Positions 37,290-46,478 of a stretch of 64,000 nucleotides of DNA are shown in pieces (the stretch's first letter is position 1; every line of letters begins with the position of its first letter). The notes beneath the pieces are model-generated. The model was not told where the DNA came from and did no database searches. It was given only the letters and a program-made list of their open reading frames with translations. This stretch comes from Thermosynechococcus sp. CL-1 (lineage in GTDB: Bacteria; Cyanobacteriota; Cyanobacteriia; Thermosynechococcales; Thermosynechococcaceae). The DNA is taken from contig NZ_CP040671.1 in NCBI RefSeq assembly GCF_008386235.1, forward strand, positions 2,544,001-2,608,000. The letters are read 5' to 3'. A program made the translations under genes and the position numbers.

Positions 37290-38336
37290 ATGGTCAATTG
37301 GCGGCGTTTTAGGGTTTGGTTGAGCTTGTTCTTACTAGCGGTAGGTCTCAGTGGTCTCACCGCTGCTTGTCAATTTCAGGCCACTCTGCCCGATGGTCGC
37401 CCTGCTCAGGTGAATCTAACGCTTTCTTCGTTCTCGGTCACTAAAAAAGCGCACGAGGCTATTATGCCCCTGTTTGCTGCTCAATGGGAACAGGAACATC
37501 AACAAAAAGTGCGCTTCCGAACGAGTTATGGTCCCTCGGGCAGTCAGTCACGGGCGGTGATTGATGGCCTAGAAGCCGATATCGTCCACTTGTCCCTTGG
37601 TTTAGATGTCGATCGCATTGCCAAAGCAGGGTTAATTCGCCCCGATTGGGCTAGCCAAGCCCCCCACAACAGCATTGTCACCACTTCTGTCGGTGCCCTG
37701 ATTACCCGTGACGGCAACCCGAAAAATCTGCAAACCTGGCAGGATCTCACCCGTGAGGGGGTGACATTTGTGACTGCCGATCCCAAAACCTCTGGCGCGG
37801 CTCGCTGGAACTTCCTTGCGCTGTGGGGATCGGTCACGGAAACAGGGGGAACGTTTGATCAGGCGCGGCAGTTTGTGACTGAAGCCTTTCGCCATGTGGC
37901 CGCTCTCCCCCGCGATAGTCGTGAAGCCACTGATGCCTTTTTGAAACAGGGACAGGGGGATGCCCTGATCAACTATGAAAATGAAGTGATCTTGGCTCGC
38001 CAAAAGGGCAAGACCCTTTCCTATATCCTTCCTCCTGTGAATATCCTGATTGAAAACCCGATCGCCCTTGTGGATCAATACGTGGATAAACATGGCACAC
38101 GGGAGGTAGCACAGGCCTATATTGACTTTCTCTATACTCCCCAAGCTCAGGAGATCTTTGCCCAATATGGTTTTCGACCCGTGGATGCCACCGTCCTTGC
38201 CGCCCATCAGCAGACGTTTCCACCCGTGCCCACCCTCTTTACCGTGGCAGATTTAGGGGGCTGGGAGAAGGTGCAAGCCCAATTTTTCGCTAATGGTGCC
38301 CTGTTTGATCAAATTCAGCAGGAGAATCAAGCCTGA
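37290..38336 (+). CDS. sbpA: Sulfate-binding lipoprotein of ABC transporter
   Basis: 348 residues. A signal peptide ends in the lipobox LTAAC, with C27 as the lipidated residue. The mature part has LTLSSFSVTKKAHEAIMPLF, RTSYGPSGSQSRAV and VTFVTADPKTSGAARWNFLALWG, typical of SbpA/CysP sulfate- or thiosulfate-binding proteins. It delivers sulfate to the CysT/CysW channel encoded next; the stop and the cysT start share one base (TGATG). A dyad lies just upstream. Confidence 0.94.
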   Translation: MVNWRRFRVWLSLFLLAVGLSGLTAACQFQATLPDGRPAQVNLTLSSFSVTKKAHEAIMPLFAAQWEQEHQQKVRFRTSYGPSGSQSRAVIDGLEADIVHLSLGLDVDRIAKAGLIRPDWASQAPHNSIVTTSVGALITRDGNPKNLQTWQDLTREGVTFVTADPKTSGAARWNFLALWGSVTETGGTFDQARQFVTEAFRHVAALPRDSREATDAFLKQGQGDALINYENEVILARQKGKTLSYILPPVNILIENPIALVDQYVDKHGTREVAQAYIDFLYTPQAQEIFAQYGFRPVDATVLAAHQQTFPPVPTLFTVADLGGWEKVQAQFFANGALFDQIQQENQA

Positions 38337-39187
38337 TGACCGCTACCCACCCCATTTCGCCGTCACTCTCTCCTCAGAAACAGCGCTGGCAGTTTCCTTG
38401 GGTTTGGAGAATCACGGTCTTTTACTTACTCGTGATGCTGGCTGTACCCATTGCTGCCCTCTTGAGCCGTGCCAGTAGTGCTGGGCCACTGCATTTTTGG
38501 CAGGTGGCAACGCGACCGATCGCCCTGTCGGCCTATGAAGTCACGTTTGTGACTGCCCTCATCGCAGCGCTGATCAATGGCGTCTTTGGTACCCTGATTG
38601 CTTGGGTGCTGGTGCGCTATTCCTTTCCGGGGAAGCGCTTCTTTGATGCTGTCGTGGATCTACCTTTTGCATTGCCGACGGCGGTGGCGGGTCTCACCCT
38701 CGCAACGGTCTATAGCGAAAATGGCTGGATTGGTAGCTTACTAGCGCCCTTCGGAATCAGAATTGCCTTCAGCCGCTGGGGGGTGGCGGTGGCGATGCTC
38801 TTTATTTCCTTACCCTTCGTGATTCGCACGGTGCAGCCCGTCCTCACCGAAATGGAAAAGGATGTGGAGGAGGCAGCATGGTCGCTGGGTGCTACCCATG
38901 GGCAGACCTTTTGGCGAGTGATTTTGCCACCTTTGATGCCCGCTATTCTCACAGGCGTTGCCCTAGGCTTCTCACGGGCAGTGGGGGAATTTGGCTCAAT
39001 TGTGATTATTTCCTCCAACACTCCTTTTCGGGACTTGATTGCCTCAGTGCTGGTGTTTCAGAGCTTAGAGCAGTATGACTATGAGGCAGCAACCATTATT
39101 GGCACGGTGATGCTCTTGGTGTCCCTAGCGATTTTATTTCTGATTAATCTGCTGCAAGCGTGGGGGCGGCGCTATGCGGAGCGTTAA
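38336..39187 (+). CDS. cysT: Sulfate ABC transporter permease CysT
   Basis: 283 residues with six predicted membrane helices and the cytoplasmic EAA coupling loop (DVEEAAWSLGATHGQTFWRVILPP) seen in CysT/CysU. LPFALPTAVAGLTLATVYSENGW is a strong subfamily mark. It pairs with CysW to form the sulfate channel. It overlaps sbpA by one base and cysW by 14 bp, indicating translational coupling. Confidence 0.94.
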   Translation: MTATHPISPSLSPQKQRWQFPWVWRITVFYLLVMLAVPIAALLSRASSAGPLHFWQVATRPIALSAYEVTFVTALIAALINGVFGTLIAWVLVRYSFPGKRFFDAVVDLPFALPTAVAGLTLATVYSENGWIGSLLAPFGIRIAFSRWGVAVAMLFISLPFVIRTVQPVLTEMEKDVEEAAWSLGATHGQTFWRVILPPLMPAILTGVALGFSRAVGEFGSIVIISSNTPFRDLIASVLVFQSLEQYDYEAATIIGTVMLLVSLAILFLINLLQAWGRRYAER

Positions 39188-40013
39188 ACCCTCGCCCACC
39201 CAAGAAAAGCCGTGGCTACATGCCCTTTTGATTGTCATTGCCATCGCCTACTTAGCCCTTGTGCTTTTGCTGCCGGCGGCCAATGTCCTTTTCCAAGCCT
39301 TTCACAAGGGAGTCATGCCCTTTCTGGAAAATTTGCTGGCGCCAGATTTTCTGCATGCGGTGTGGCTGACGTTTGCCCTTGCCTTGGTGGTGGTGCCCTT
39401 AAACACGATCTTTGGCCTCTGTGCCGCTTGGGCGATCGCCCGCCATCGCTTTGCGGGGCGCACCCTTTTACTTAGCATTATTGACTTACCTTTTTCCATC
39501 TCCCCCGTTGTTGCCGGACTAATGCTGGTACTGGTCTATGGCCGCAATGGCTGGTTCGGGGGCTGGCTGCAAGCTTTAGATATTCGCGTTATTTTCTCTT
39601 TTCCGGGGATGGTGCTGGCAACAGCCTTTGTGAGTTTGCCCTTTGTGGCACGAGAAGTCATCCCTGTCCTGGAAGAAATCGGCACCGAGCAGGAGGAAGC
39701 CGCAAAAACCCTAGGCGCCAATGAGTGGCAAACCTTTTGGCGAGTCACCCTGCCCAATATCCGCTGGGGGCTGCTCTATGGGGTCCTGTTGACCAATGCG
39801 CGAGCGATGGGGGAGTTTGGTGCTGTGGCAGTTGTCTCTGGCAATGTGGCGGGCTTGACGCAAACCCTGCCTCTCTTTGTTGAAGACGCCTACAAAAACT
39901 ACAACACGGAGTCGGCCTACGCAGCAGCGGTGATCCTTGGTTTGCTAGCGCTTGTGACGCTCGTGGTTAAGGAAATTTTGGAGCGGAAAACAGGGATCAA
40001 GCCCAATCCCTAG
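39174..40013 (+). CDS. cysW: Sulfate ABC transporter permease CysW
   Basis: 279 residues with six helices, LPFSISPVVAGLMLVLVYGRNGWFG, and the EAA loop EQEEAAKTLGANEWQTFWRVTLPN, matching CysW. It forms the second half of the sulfate channel. The gene for the ATPase CysA does not follow, since the next gene is convergent hom, so CysA must be encoded elsewhere. The stop overlaps the hom stop in a shared CTAG. Confidence 0.94.
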   Translation: MRSVKPSPTQEKPWLHALLIVIAIAYLALVLLLPAANVLFQAFHKGVMPFLENLLAPDFLHAVWLTFALALVVVPLNTIFGLCAAWAIARHRFAGRTLLLSIIDLPFSISPVVAGLMLVLVYGRNGWFGGWLQALDIRVIFSFPGMVLATAFVSLPFVAREVIPVLEEIGTEQEEAAKTLGANEWQTFWRVTLPNIRWGLLYGVLLTNARAMGEFGAVAVVSGNVAGLTQTLPLFVEDAYKNYNTESAYAAAVILGLLALVTLVVKEILERKTGIKPNP

Positions 40014-41296
40014 GAGGTGCCGAGGACGCGCAAAATCGAGGGCACGGCTTCAATATCGGTCATTTGGGCAATCTCGGCCATGGCTTGGCGGAACTCTCCT
40101 TCGCGCACATGGTGGGTGACAATTACAATTTCTGCCAGATCGTTGTGACTACCAATTTGAACCAAGGACTCCAGACTAACGTTATGGTTACCAAAGCAGG
40201 TGCCGAGTTTTCCTAGTACCCCCGGATGATCTTGGGCATGGACACGGGCATAGAAACGACTATCCACCTCTGCCATCGGTAGCAGCGGCATAAACTGATC
40301 ATGCTGGCAGGTGAGCAAGGGATGGCTGGCACGTCCTTGGGGCAGAAGGGCGGCAATGTTGATTAAATCCGCCACGACAGCACTGGCGGTTGCCCCTGCA
40401 CCCGCACCGGGGCCATAGAACATCACCTGTCCCAACGGCTCTGCCTCGAGAAGAATGGCATTAAAGACGCCATTGACGCCGGCCAAAGGATGTTCAAGGG
40501 GCACAAGCGTCGGATGCACGCGCACCTCTAGGGGCTGGCCACTGAGCTGGCGGGCGATCGCCAGCAGTTTAATGCGAAATCCTAGCTTTTCGGCATAGAC
40601 AATATCGGCTGCGGTGATGCCACTAATGCCCTCGCAATACACTTCCTCGCGGCGAATCCGTCCGCCAAAGGCAAGGCTGGCAAGAATGGCAATTTTATCC
40701 GCTGCATCCCATCCCTCAATGTCAGCACTGGGATCCGCCTCGGCATACCCTAGGCGTTGGGCGTCGGCAAGAATAGGGGCAAAATCCCCTTGCTCCTGCT
40801 GCATGCGGGTCAGGATGTAGTTGGTGGTGCCATTGAGAATGCCGCTGACACTGTGGATACGATTGGCACCTAGGCTCTGTTTCAGGGCTTGAATGACGGG
40901 AATCCCACCAGCCACGGCCGCTTCGAGCATCACATAGACCCCTTGGGCATTGGCGGCATCAAAAATTTCAGCACCATGACGGGCAATCACGGCCTTATTG
41001 GCGGTGACAATGTGCTTGCCGTGGGCAATAGCCTTGAGGATGAGCGATCGCGCCGGTTCAATGCCGCCGAGGACTTCCACCACAATATCAATGGCTGGGT
41101 TGGTGACAATACTTTCTAAATCTGTTGTCAACAGTTGCGGATCAAGGGCAATGGCGCGGGGTTTATGGATATCCCGTACCCCCACTTGGGCGATCGCCAG
41201 TTCCTTGATCAGCGGATGGCGCCCCGCTGGATCCGCCAAAATTTGTGCCACACCACCACCAACAGTGCCCAACCCCAGTAAACCAATGTGATACAT
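40010..41296 (-). CDS. hom: Homoserine dehydrogenase
   Basis: 428 residues. The N-terminal Rossmann motif GLLGLGTVGGGV is followed by VTANKAVIARHG, SVSGILNGTTNYILTRM, and YAEADPSADIEGWDAADKIAIL with the catalytic-region Asp/Lys. A C-terminal ACT domain (about 350-425: RVHAQDHPGVLGKLGTCFGNHNVSLESLVQ) gives allosteric control, usually by threonine. It reduces aspartate semialdehyde to homoserine for Thr and Met synthesis. Its stop overlaps cysW by 4 bp. Confidence 0.96.
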   Translation of the reverse strand: MYHIGLLGLGTVGGGVAQILADPAGRHPLIKELAIAQVGVRDIHKPRAIALDPQLLTTDLESIVTNPAIDIVVEVLGGIEPARSLILKAIAHGKHIVTANKAVIARHGAEIFDAANAQGVYVMLEAAVAGGIPVIQALKQSLGANRIHSVSGILNGTTNYILTRMQQEQGDFAPILADAQRLGYAEADPSADIEGWDAADKIAILASLAFGGRIRREEVYCEGISGITAADIVYAEKLGFRIKLLAIARQLSGQPLEVRVHPTLVPLEHPLAGVNGVFNAILLEAEPLGQVMFYGPGAGAGATASAVVADLINIAALLPQGRASHPLLTCQHDQFMPLLPMAEVDSRFYARVHAQDHPGVLGKLGTCFGNHNVSLESLVQIGSHNDLAEIVIVTHHVREGEFRQAMAEIAQMTDIEAVPSILRVLGTS

Positions 41297-41341
41297 CAGA
41301 CCCGTCCTATTGCACTGTTCCTATTATCAGTCGCGCTCGTC

Positions 41342-42883
41342 CTAGTCACACACATGGCGAACGTAGGGTTCCTCCTCAGGCAAAAAGGATTCAAAACTGG
41401 CCATTTGGGCAGCAATGAGATCGGGCGTGGCCTCGGCAATATCCCCTTGGCGATCGCTCAAGCGACGGCGCAATTCCTCAGGCGGTGCATTACAGAAGTG
41501 AATCTCCAAGGGCACCTGCAATTTCTCAGCTAAAGCAATCACGGGTTGGCGCAGCGCCACGCGATCGTACTTGGCATCCAAAATCACCGTTTGTCCTTGA
41601 CGCAGCAACAATTCTGCATAGGCCAAGAGTTGATCATAGGTTTTTTGGGTCATGGCCTCAGAATAGAGATCGACCTGCGGGAAATCACTGCTGCGGCGGT
41701 CAAGGGGTAAACCCGCCAAGTGCTTACGCACGGCATCGGAGCGGATTTGAATGGCTTGCTCGGCTTGGGCGAGACCCCGTCCCCGTGTACTTTTGCCTGC
41801 CCCAGAGAGACCGCACATGACATAGAGCTTGGCTTGACGTGGTTGGGTGTAGCGATAGGCCGCCTCATAGTAGGCCGCAGCCGTGGCTTGAATCTGTGCC
41901 TTTTCGGCCTCGCTAATGGCGGGATCATTGAGGGCCAAGGCGTTCACATTGCCGCGAATATAGGCTCTGATGCAGAGGTAAAGGGGCAACAGCACTGCCC
42001 CAGCGTAGTCCCCACTCCACTCTAAGTAGGTGTTGAGGAAAAGATTGGCCAAGTCGCCGCGCCCCCGAAACTCCAGATCCATCAGCAAAAAAGCGGCGTC
42101 GTAAATGACATCAATGTTGCGAAATTCTTCGTTGAACTCAATACAGTCGAAAATTTGCACCCTGCCGTTGTACAGACAGATATTGTTCAGGTGCAGGTCG
42201 CCATGGCACTCGCGGATTTTGCCCCCGGCTTGCCGCTGCACCAACCACTCCTGATGCCGCGTCAAAAAGTCATCGGTAAAGGCTTGAATTGCCGCGTACT
42301 GCTCTGGGGATTGACAGCGACCGACAAACTGAGCTGCCAAGGCATGGCAATTGTTAATCACTTGGGCGATCGCCCGCGGGGAGCCAAATTCACTAATGTG
42401 GGGACTGGTGGCAGCCGTGCGGTGAAAGTGAGCCAGTTCTTTACCGAGGGATTCAATTAGGTGGGGGGTGACTTGGTTGGCGGCAAAGAGGTGCGAAAAC
42501 AGTTGCGACTGATCAAATTGCCGCATTTGCACAGCATAGTCAATCACCTCAGCTCCCGCAGGTAAGTCTTGGGGATCCGCCACAAAATAGCGATCGCCCA
42601 CCGCCACAATGGGCACCACCGCCAAGTAGAGATCTGACGCCAAACGGCGATTCAGCCGTAACTCTTCCCGACAGTAAAATAGCCGCTTTTCTAGGGTTGT
42701 AAAGTTCAAAAAGCCAAAATCCGCCGGCTTTTTCACCTTATAGGCATAGTCCCCCGTCAGAAATACGTAGGAAATATGCGTTTGCAGCAATTGAATGGGA
42801 GAGGTCACTGCATGGGGGTACGCAGCAGGGGTTAATAGGGCTTCGACAAAGGCAGGCAAAGACATGCGTATTGTGGCTAACAT
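41342..42883 (-). CDS. Fused aminoglycoside-phosphotransferase-like / P-loop kinase-like protein
   Basis: 513 residues in two parts. The N-terminal two thirds is APH-like, with a catalytic-loop equivalent ECHGDLHLNNICL and a metal-binding IFDCIEFNEEFRNIDVIYD. The C-terminal third (from about 350) is a zeta-toxin/AAA-like P-loop domain with MCGLSGAGKSTRG. Such fusions are annotated as bifunctional phosphotransferase/ATP-binding proteins; their substrates are unknown and antibiotic resistance is not implied. ATG 42865 is an alternative start. The gene lies 45 bp downstream of nothing on its strand, so it is likely transcribed alone. Confidence 0.85.
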   Translation of the reverse strand: MLATIRMSLPAFVEALLTPAAYPHAVTSPIQLLQTHISYVFLTGDYAYKVKKPADFGFLNFTTLEKRLFYCREELRLNRRLASDLYLAVVPIVAVGDRYFVADPQDLPAGAEVIDYAVQMRQFDQSQLFSHLFAANQVTPHLIESLGKELAHFHRTAATSPHISEFGSPRAIAQVINNCHALAAQFVGRCQSPEQYAAIQAFTDDFLTRHQEWLVQRQAGGKIRECHGDLHLNNICLYNGRVQIFDCIEFNEEFRNIDVIYDAAFLLMDLEFRGRGDLANLFLNTYLEWSGDYAGAVLLPLYLCIRAYIRGNVNALALNDPAISEAEKAQIQATAAAYYEAAYRYTQPRQAKLYVMCGLSGAGKSTRGRGLAQAEQAIQIRSDAVRKHLAGLPLDRRSSDFPQVDLYSEAMTQKTYDQLLAYAELLLRQGQTVILDAKYDRVALRQPVIALAEKLQVPLEIHFCNAPPEELRRRLSDRQGDIAEATPDLIAAQMASFESFLPEEEPYVRHVCD

Positions 42884-42981
42884 CGCGCCCCAATCATATC
42901 ACTAGACTCTATGCCTGTGGCTAAATTGACGTTTTGAGCGTTCCTTTAGAGGATGGGGATACGAAGCTCGTGGATTTGACT

Positions 42982-43767
42982 ATGGTGCGTCGCCCCGTCA
43001 CATTACCCCAACTCCAGCAAAAAAAACAGCAGGGAGAGCCAATTACCATGCTCACGGCTTGGGATTATCTGTGGGCGCGGCTATTGGATGCGGCGGGGGT
43101 GGATGTGATCCTTGTCGGGGATTCCCTTGGTATGGTTGCCCTTGGCTATCAAACCACGTTGCCGGTGACCCTTGATCAGATGATTCACCATGCGCAGGCG
43201 GTGCGGCGGGGCGTCAGCCACAGTTTCCTCGTGTGTGACCTACCCTTTTTGAGCTACCACGAAAGCCCAGAGCAGGCCCTGCGATCGGCGGGGCGTTTAG
43301 TCAAAGAAGCAGATGTACAGGCAGTGAAAATGGAAGGTGCTTCACCCGTGGTGCAGGCAGCAACGCGGCGCTTAGTGGAGGCCGGCATCCCGGTGCTGGG
43401 TCATGTGGGTCTGTTGCCGCAGCGGGTGCATCAGTTGGGGGGATGGCGACAACAGGGGAAGACGCCACAGGGGGCAGAAGCAATTCTCGCAGATGCCCTT
43501 GCTCTGGCCGAAGCAGGTGCCTTTGGCATCATTTTGGAGCATATTCCTGCGGATTTGGCACAGCAGATTACCGCCAAGCTGAAAATTCCCACGATTGGAA
43601 TTGGCGCAGGCCCCTACTGTGATGGTCAGGTGTTGGTGACGGCAGATGTTTTGGGCTTGAGTCCACAGGTGCCCCCCTTTGCTAAGGTGTATGCCGACTT
43701 GGGCACTCAGGCGATCGCTGCCCTTAAGAGCTACTGCCAAGCTGTAAAATCGCGGCAATTTCCCTAA
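42982..43767 (+). CDS. panB: 3-methyl-2-oxobutanoate hydroxymethyltransferase
   Basis: 261 residues from ATG 42982; GTG 42970 or TTG 42934 would add 4 or 16 residues and cannot be excluded. The conserved core begins [23 protein letters not shown]. Metal-ligand Asp lies in [10 protein letters not shown], substrate residues in HAQAVRRG and QAVKMEGA, and GHVGLLPQ and [12 protein letters not shown] complete the TIM barrel. It makes ketopantoate, the first committed pantothenate step. panC is about 20 kb away. Its stop is 1 bp from the end of the convergent DnaJ gene. Confidence 0.94.
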   Translation: MVRRPVTLPQLQQKKQQGEPITMLTAWDYLWARLLDAAGVDVILVGDSLGMVALGYQTTLPVTLDQMIHHAQAVRRGVSHSFLVCDLPFLSYHESPEQALRSAGRLVKEADVQAVKMEGASPVVQAATRRLVEAGIPVLGHVGLLPQRVHQLGGWRQQGKTPQGAEAILADALALAEAGAFGIILEHIPADLAQQITAKLKIPTIGIGAGPYCDGQVLVTADVLGLSPQVPPFAKVYADLGTQAIAALKSYCQAVKSRQFP

Positions 43768-43768
43768 C

Positions 43769-44710
43769 TTAGAGCGGCCAATGGGCACGGGGGTTAAAGG
43801 TGCGCAGCGATCGCAACTTTTCGTAGAGTTCTTTTTCTTGGGCACTCAGGGATTTGGGGGGCACAATTTGTACCTTAGCAAGGAGATCGCCAGCAATGCC
43901 GCTACTACTGCGCCACCCTTTGCCCCGTAACCGCAGTGATTGCCCCGATCGCGTGCCCGCAGGCACATTCAAAACCACAGTCCCCGAGGGCGTCGGCACC
44001 GTGACTTGAGCACCCAAGGCAGCTTCATCCGGCGTGATCGGCAAATCAATCACCAATTGATCCTCTTCAAAGCGGAAGAGGGGATGAGGCGCCACCTGTA
44101 CCGTGAGATATAAATCCCCTCGCTGTTGGGTGTAGGGGTTATATTGACCTTTGCCCCGCAGCCGCAACTTTGTCCCTGGCTTAACACCAGCGGGAATCGT
44201 CACAGTCACCTGTTCATTACCAATGGCGAATGATTTCTGGCAGCCCTGAAAGGCCTCTTGGAAGCTAATTTGCACTTCCGCATCAACATCGCTGCCGCCA
44301 AATGCCGATGAATCAAAGCCAGCGCTGCTCCAAGTGCGGGTACGCCCTGTGGTCGTGCCGGTGGCAAATCGCCCCAGCAACTCGTTGATAAAGTCTTCAA
44401 AGCTGCCAAACTGACTAAAGTCAGCGCCAAAGTCACCAATATTGACATTAAAGCCACCAGCACCCGCCGCACTGGCCTGTTGCCAATACTGACCAAATTG
44501 ATCGTATTTGCGTCGTTTTTCCGGATCCGAGAGCACTTCGTGGGCTTCGTTAATTTCCTTGAAACGAGCTTCTGCCTCTTTGTCCCCTGGGTTTAAGTCG
44601 GGGTGATACTTGCGCGCGAGGCGGCGAAAGGCTTGCCGAATTTCGGCATCCGTGGCATTTTTGCTGACCCCGAGGATTTGGTAGTAATCTTTGAAGTCGG
44701 TACGCGCCAT
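43769..44710 (-). CDS. DnaJ/CbpA-type co-chaperone without zinc finger
   Basis: 313 residues. The J domain (about 7-72) has HPD at 36-38 and KRRKYDQFG. A Gly/Ser/Phe linker follows, then the two DnaJ C-terminal beta domains (EVQISFQEAFQGCQKSF, VTIPAGVKPGTKLRLRGKG and VLNVPAGTRSGQSLRLRGKGW). The cysteine-rich zinc module of type I DnaJ is absent, so it is a type II/CbpA-like protein. It stimulates DnaK ATPase and presents clients. It is divergent from hisC across 114 bp. Confidence 0.93.
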   Translation of the reverse strand: MARTDFKDYYQILGVSKNATDAEIRQAFRRLARKYHPDLNPGDKEAEARFKEINEAHEVLSDPEKRRKYDQFGQYWQQASAAGAGGFNVNIGDFGADFSQFGSFEDFINELLGRFATGTTTGRTRTWSSAGFDSSAFGGSDVDAEVQISFQEAFQGCQKSFAIGNEQVTVTIPAGVKPGTKLRLRGKGQYNPYTQQRGDLYLTVQVAPHPLFRFEEDQLVIDLPITPDEAALGAQVTVPTPSGTVVLNVPAGTRSGQSLRLRGKGWRSSSGIAGDLLAKVQIVPPKSLSAQEKELYEKLRSLRTFNPRAHWPL

Positions 44711-44824
44711 AGGAACATTCGCCTCTACGTAATCAAAAGATGAAGATTGAGTGTCAGGGCTGGCAGCAAATTAGGGCAAAAAGCTCAGTGTTATTATAGT
44801 TGAATCCCTTTATACCGTCTTGGC

Positions 44825-45925
44825 ATGGCGACGTTTCTTCGTCCAGAACTGAGCAACCTCCGCGCCTACTCCACCCCCACGAGCGACTCCCTACCCCTAG
44901 AACTGGATTACCTCGATACCAATGAGTTTCCGTGGGATTTGCCCACTGCCCTTAAGGAGGCGTTAGCTCAACAGTATGTCAGCACCCTCGCCAGTCATCG
45001 CTATCCCGACAGTCACCATTGGCCGCTGCGGCAGGCGATCGCCCGCTATGTCAATGAACACAGTTCAACTGAAATCTCCCCACACCAAATTGCGGTGGGC
45101 AACGGCTCCGATGAGCTAATTCGCTCGATTTTACTGGCCACTGCGATCGGGGGCTACGGTTCTATCCTAGTGGCAGAACCGACATTTTCCATATACGGGA
45201 TCCTCGCCCAAACCCTAGGGATTCCCGTCCAGCGATCGCCCCGCGATCCTGACACCTTTGCCGTGCAAATTGCTGAAGCCAATACCCTCATTGCCCAAGC
45301 GGCTCCCCCCGTGCGCGTTCTCTTTATGCTGCAACCCAACTCCCCAACAGGGAACCCCCTAACCGCAGCGGAGGTGGACTGGCTACGGCAGCTTCCTGAG
45401 GACATTTTAGTGGTGATTGATGAGGCCTATTTTGAATTTTCGGGCAAGACACTGGTGGGGGACTTGGCAGCGCATCCCAACTGGTTGATTCTGCGCACCT
45501 TTTCCAAGGCCTTTCGACTCGCCGCCCATCGGGTGGGCTACGCCATTGGCAATCCAGAGGTGATTGCGGTTTTAGAAAAGGTTCGTCTGCCCTATAACCT
45601 GCCTACGTTTTCTCAAGTGGCGGCGCAGGTTGCCCTTGACCATCGTCAGACGTTGCTGGCAGAAATTCCCACGGTACTGGCAGAGCGGGAGCGCCTTTAT
45701 GAACGGCTGCAGGCGTGCCCCCAACTGCGGGTATGGCCGAGTGTGGCCAATTTCCTCTTTTTCCGCTTGCAGGAACCGCAATACACCCAGCCCCTGTGTG
45801 ATGCCTTGCGGCGTCAGGGTACCCTTGTGCGGGCGATCGCTGGCGGAATTCGGGTCACCATTGGCACACCAGCGGAGATGGAGCGCTTTTGGCAACGGCT
45901 GCAAGCTTTTTTGCACCAGCTTTAG
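44825..45925 (+). CDS. hisC: Histidinol-phosphate aminotransferase
   Basis: 366 residues of the class I/II PLP aminotransferase fold: GNGSDELIRSILLA, PNSPTGNPL, VIDEAYFEF, and LRTFSKAFRLAAHRVGYAIG with the PLP-binding Lys in TFSKAF. The overall layout fits HisC, which makes histidinol phosphate. In cyanobacteria some paralogs act on aromatic amino acids, so substrate is inferred. The stop codon directly abuts that of the convergent pentapeptide gene. Confidence 0.9.
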   Translation: MATFLRPELSNLRAYSTPTSDSLPLELDYLDTNEFPWDLPTALKEALAQQYVSTLASHRYPDSHHWPLRQAIARYVNEHSSTEISPHQIAVGNGSDELIRSILLATAIGGYGSILVAEPTFSIYGILAQTLGIPVQRSPRDPDTFAVQIAEANTLIAQAAPPVRVLFMLQPNSPTGNPLTAAEVDWLRQLPEDILVVIDEAYFEFSGKTLVGDLAAHPNWLILRTFSKAFRLAAHRVGYAIGNPEVIAVLEKVRLPYNLPTFSQVAAQVALDHRQTLLAEIPTVLAERERLYERLQACPQLRVWPSVANFLFFRLQEPQYTQPLCDALRRQGTLVRAIAGGIRVTIGTPAEMERFWQRLQAFLHQL

Positions 45926-46342
45926 CTAATCGGACCAGCGGCCATTGGGCAGGACTGTTCCCCGCAGGGTTGCCGTGGCTAAAGACGTGTGGGTCAGTGT
46001 GGCACCCCGCAGGTTGGCGCGACTCAGGTTGGCTTGGCGCAATTGCACAGCCGTCAGTTCAGCATTGATCAGCTTAACTTCAATCAGCTTGGCATTGGTC
46101 AAATCCACGTTGGTCAGTGTGGCATTGCTTAAATCCGAGCCACTGAGATCTGCCCCCGCCAAATTCACATCTTCTAGGGTGACACCGCGCAAATCCAGTC
46201 GCCGAAAGTCACGCCGCCCTTTGGCATAGTCTGCCAGCATTTGATCAGCTCTATTTTGATTAATCATGGCTGGGGCGTAGCGACTGAGAAAACCGTGTTT
46301 ATCAAAGGCGTCTGAAGGTCGCCCCGAAGAAGCAGACATCAC
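45926..46342 (-). CDS. Pentapeptide-repeat protein
   Basis: 138 residues. From about residue 45 the chain follows the A(D/N)LxX pentapeptide pattern for some 16 turns (for example NLAGADLSGSDLSNATLTNVDL), predicting a right-handed quadrilateral beta helix. There is no signal peptide. ATG 46267 (MINQNRADQML) is a good alternative start, since the first 25 residues look unstructured. Function is unknown; such proteins are abundant in cyanobacteria. Confidence 0.85.
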   Translation of the reverse strand: MMSASSGRPSDAFDKHGFLSRYAPAMINQNRADQMLADYAKGRRDFRRLDLRGVTLEDVNLAGADLSGSDLSNATLTNVDLTNAKLIEVKLINAELTAVQLRQANLSRANLRGATLTHTSLATATLRGTVLPNGRWSD

Positions 46343-46443
46343 TAGAGTAGGATTAGAATTTTGATGATTTTACTATAGCTTAAGCCTAGGGCAGCGACCG
46401 TTTTTGGAACTCGTGGCCAAAGGGTCTAAGGAAAGTGGCATAC

Positions 46444-46452
46444 TGCTATAGA
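46444..46452 (+). promoter_or_regulatory. Extended -10 promoter of the Vipp1/PspA gene
   Basis: TGC followed by TATAGA forms an extended -10 element at 46444-46452, 26 bp before the start codon. A GGGAG Shine-Dalgarno at 46466-46470 lies 8 bp before GTG 46479. Confidence 0.5.
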
Positions 46453-46478
46453 TAAGGAACCAATAGGGAGATAACGCT

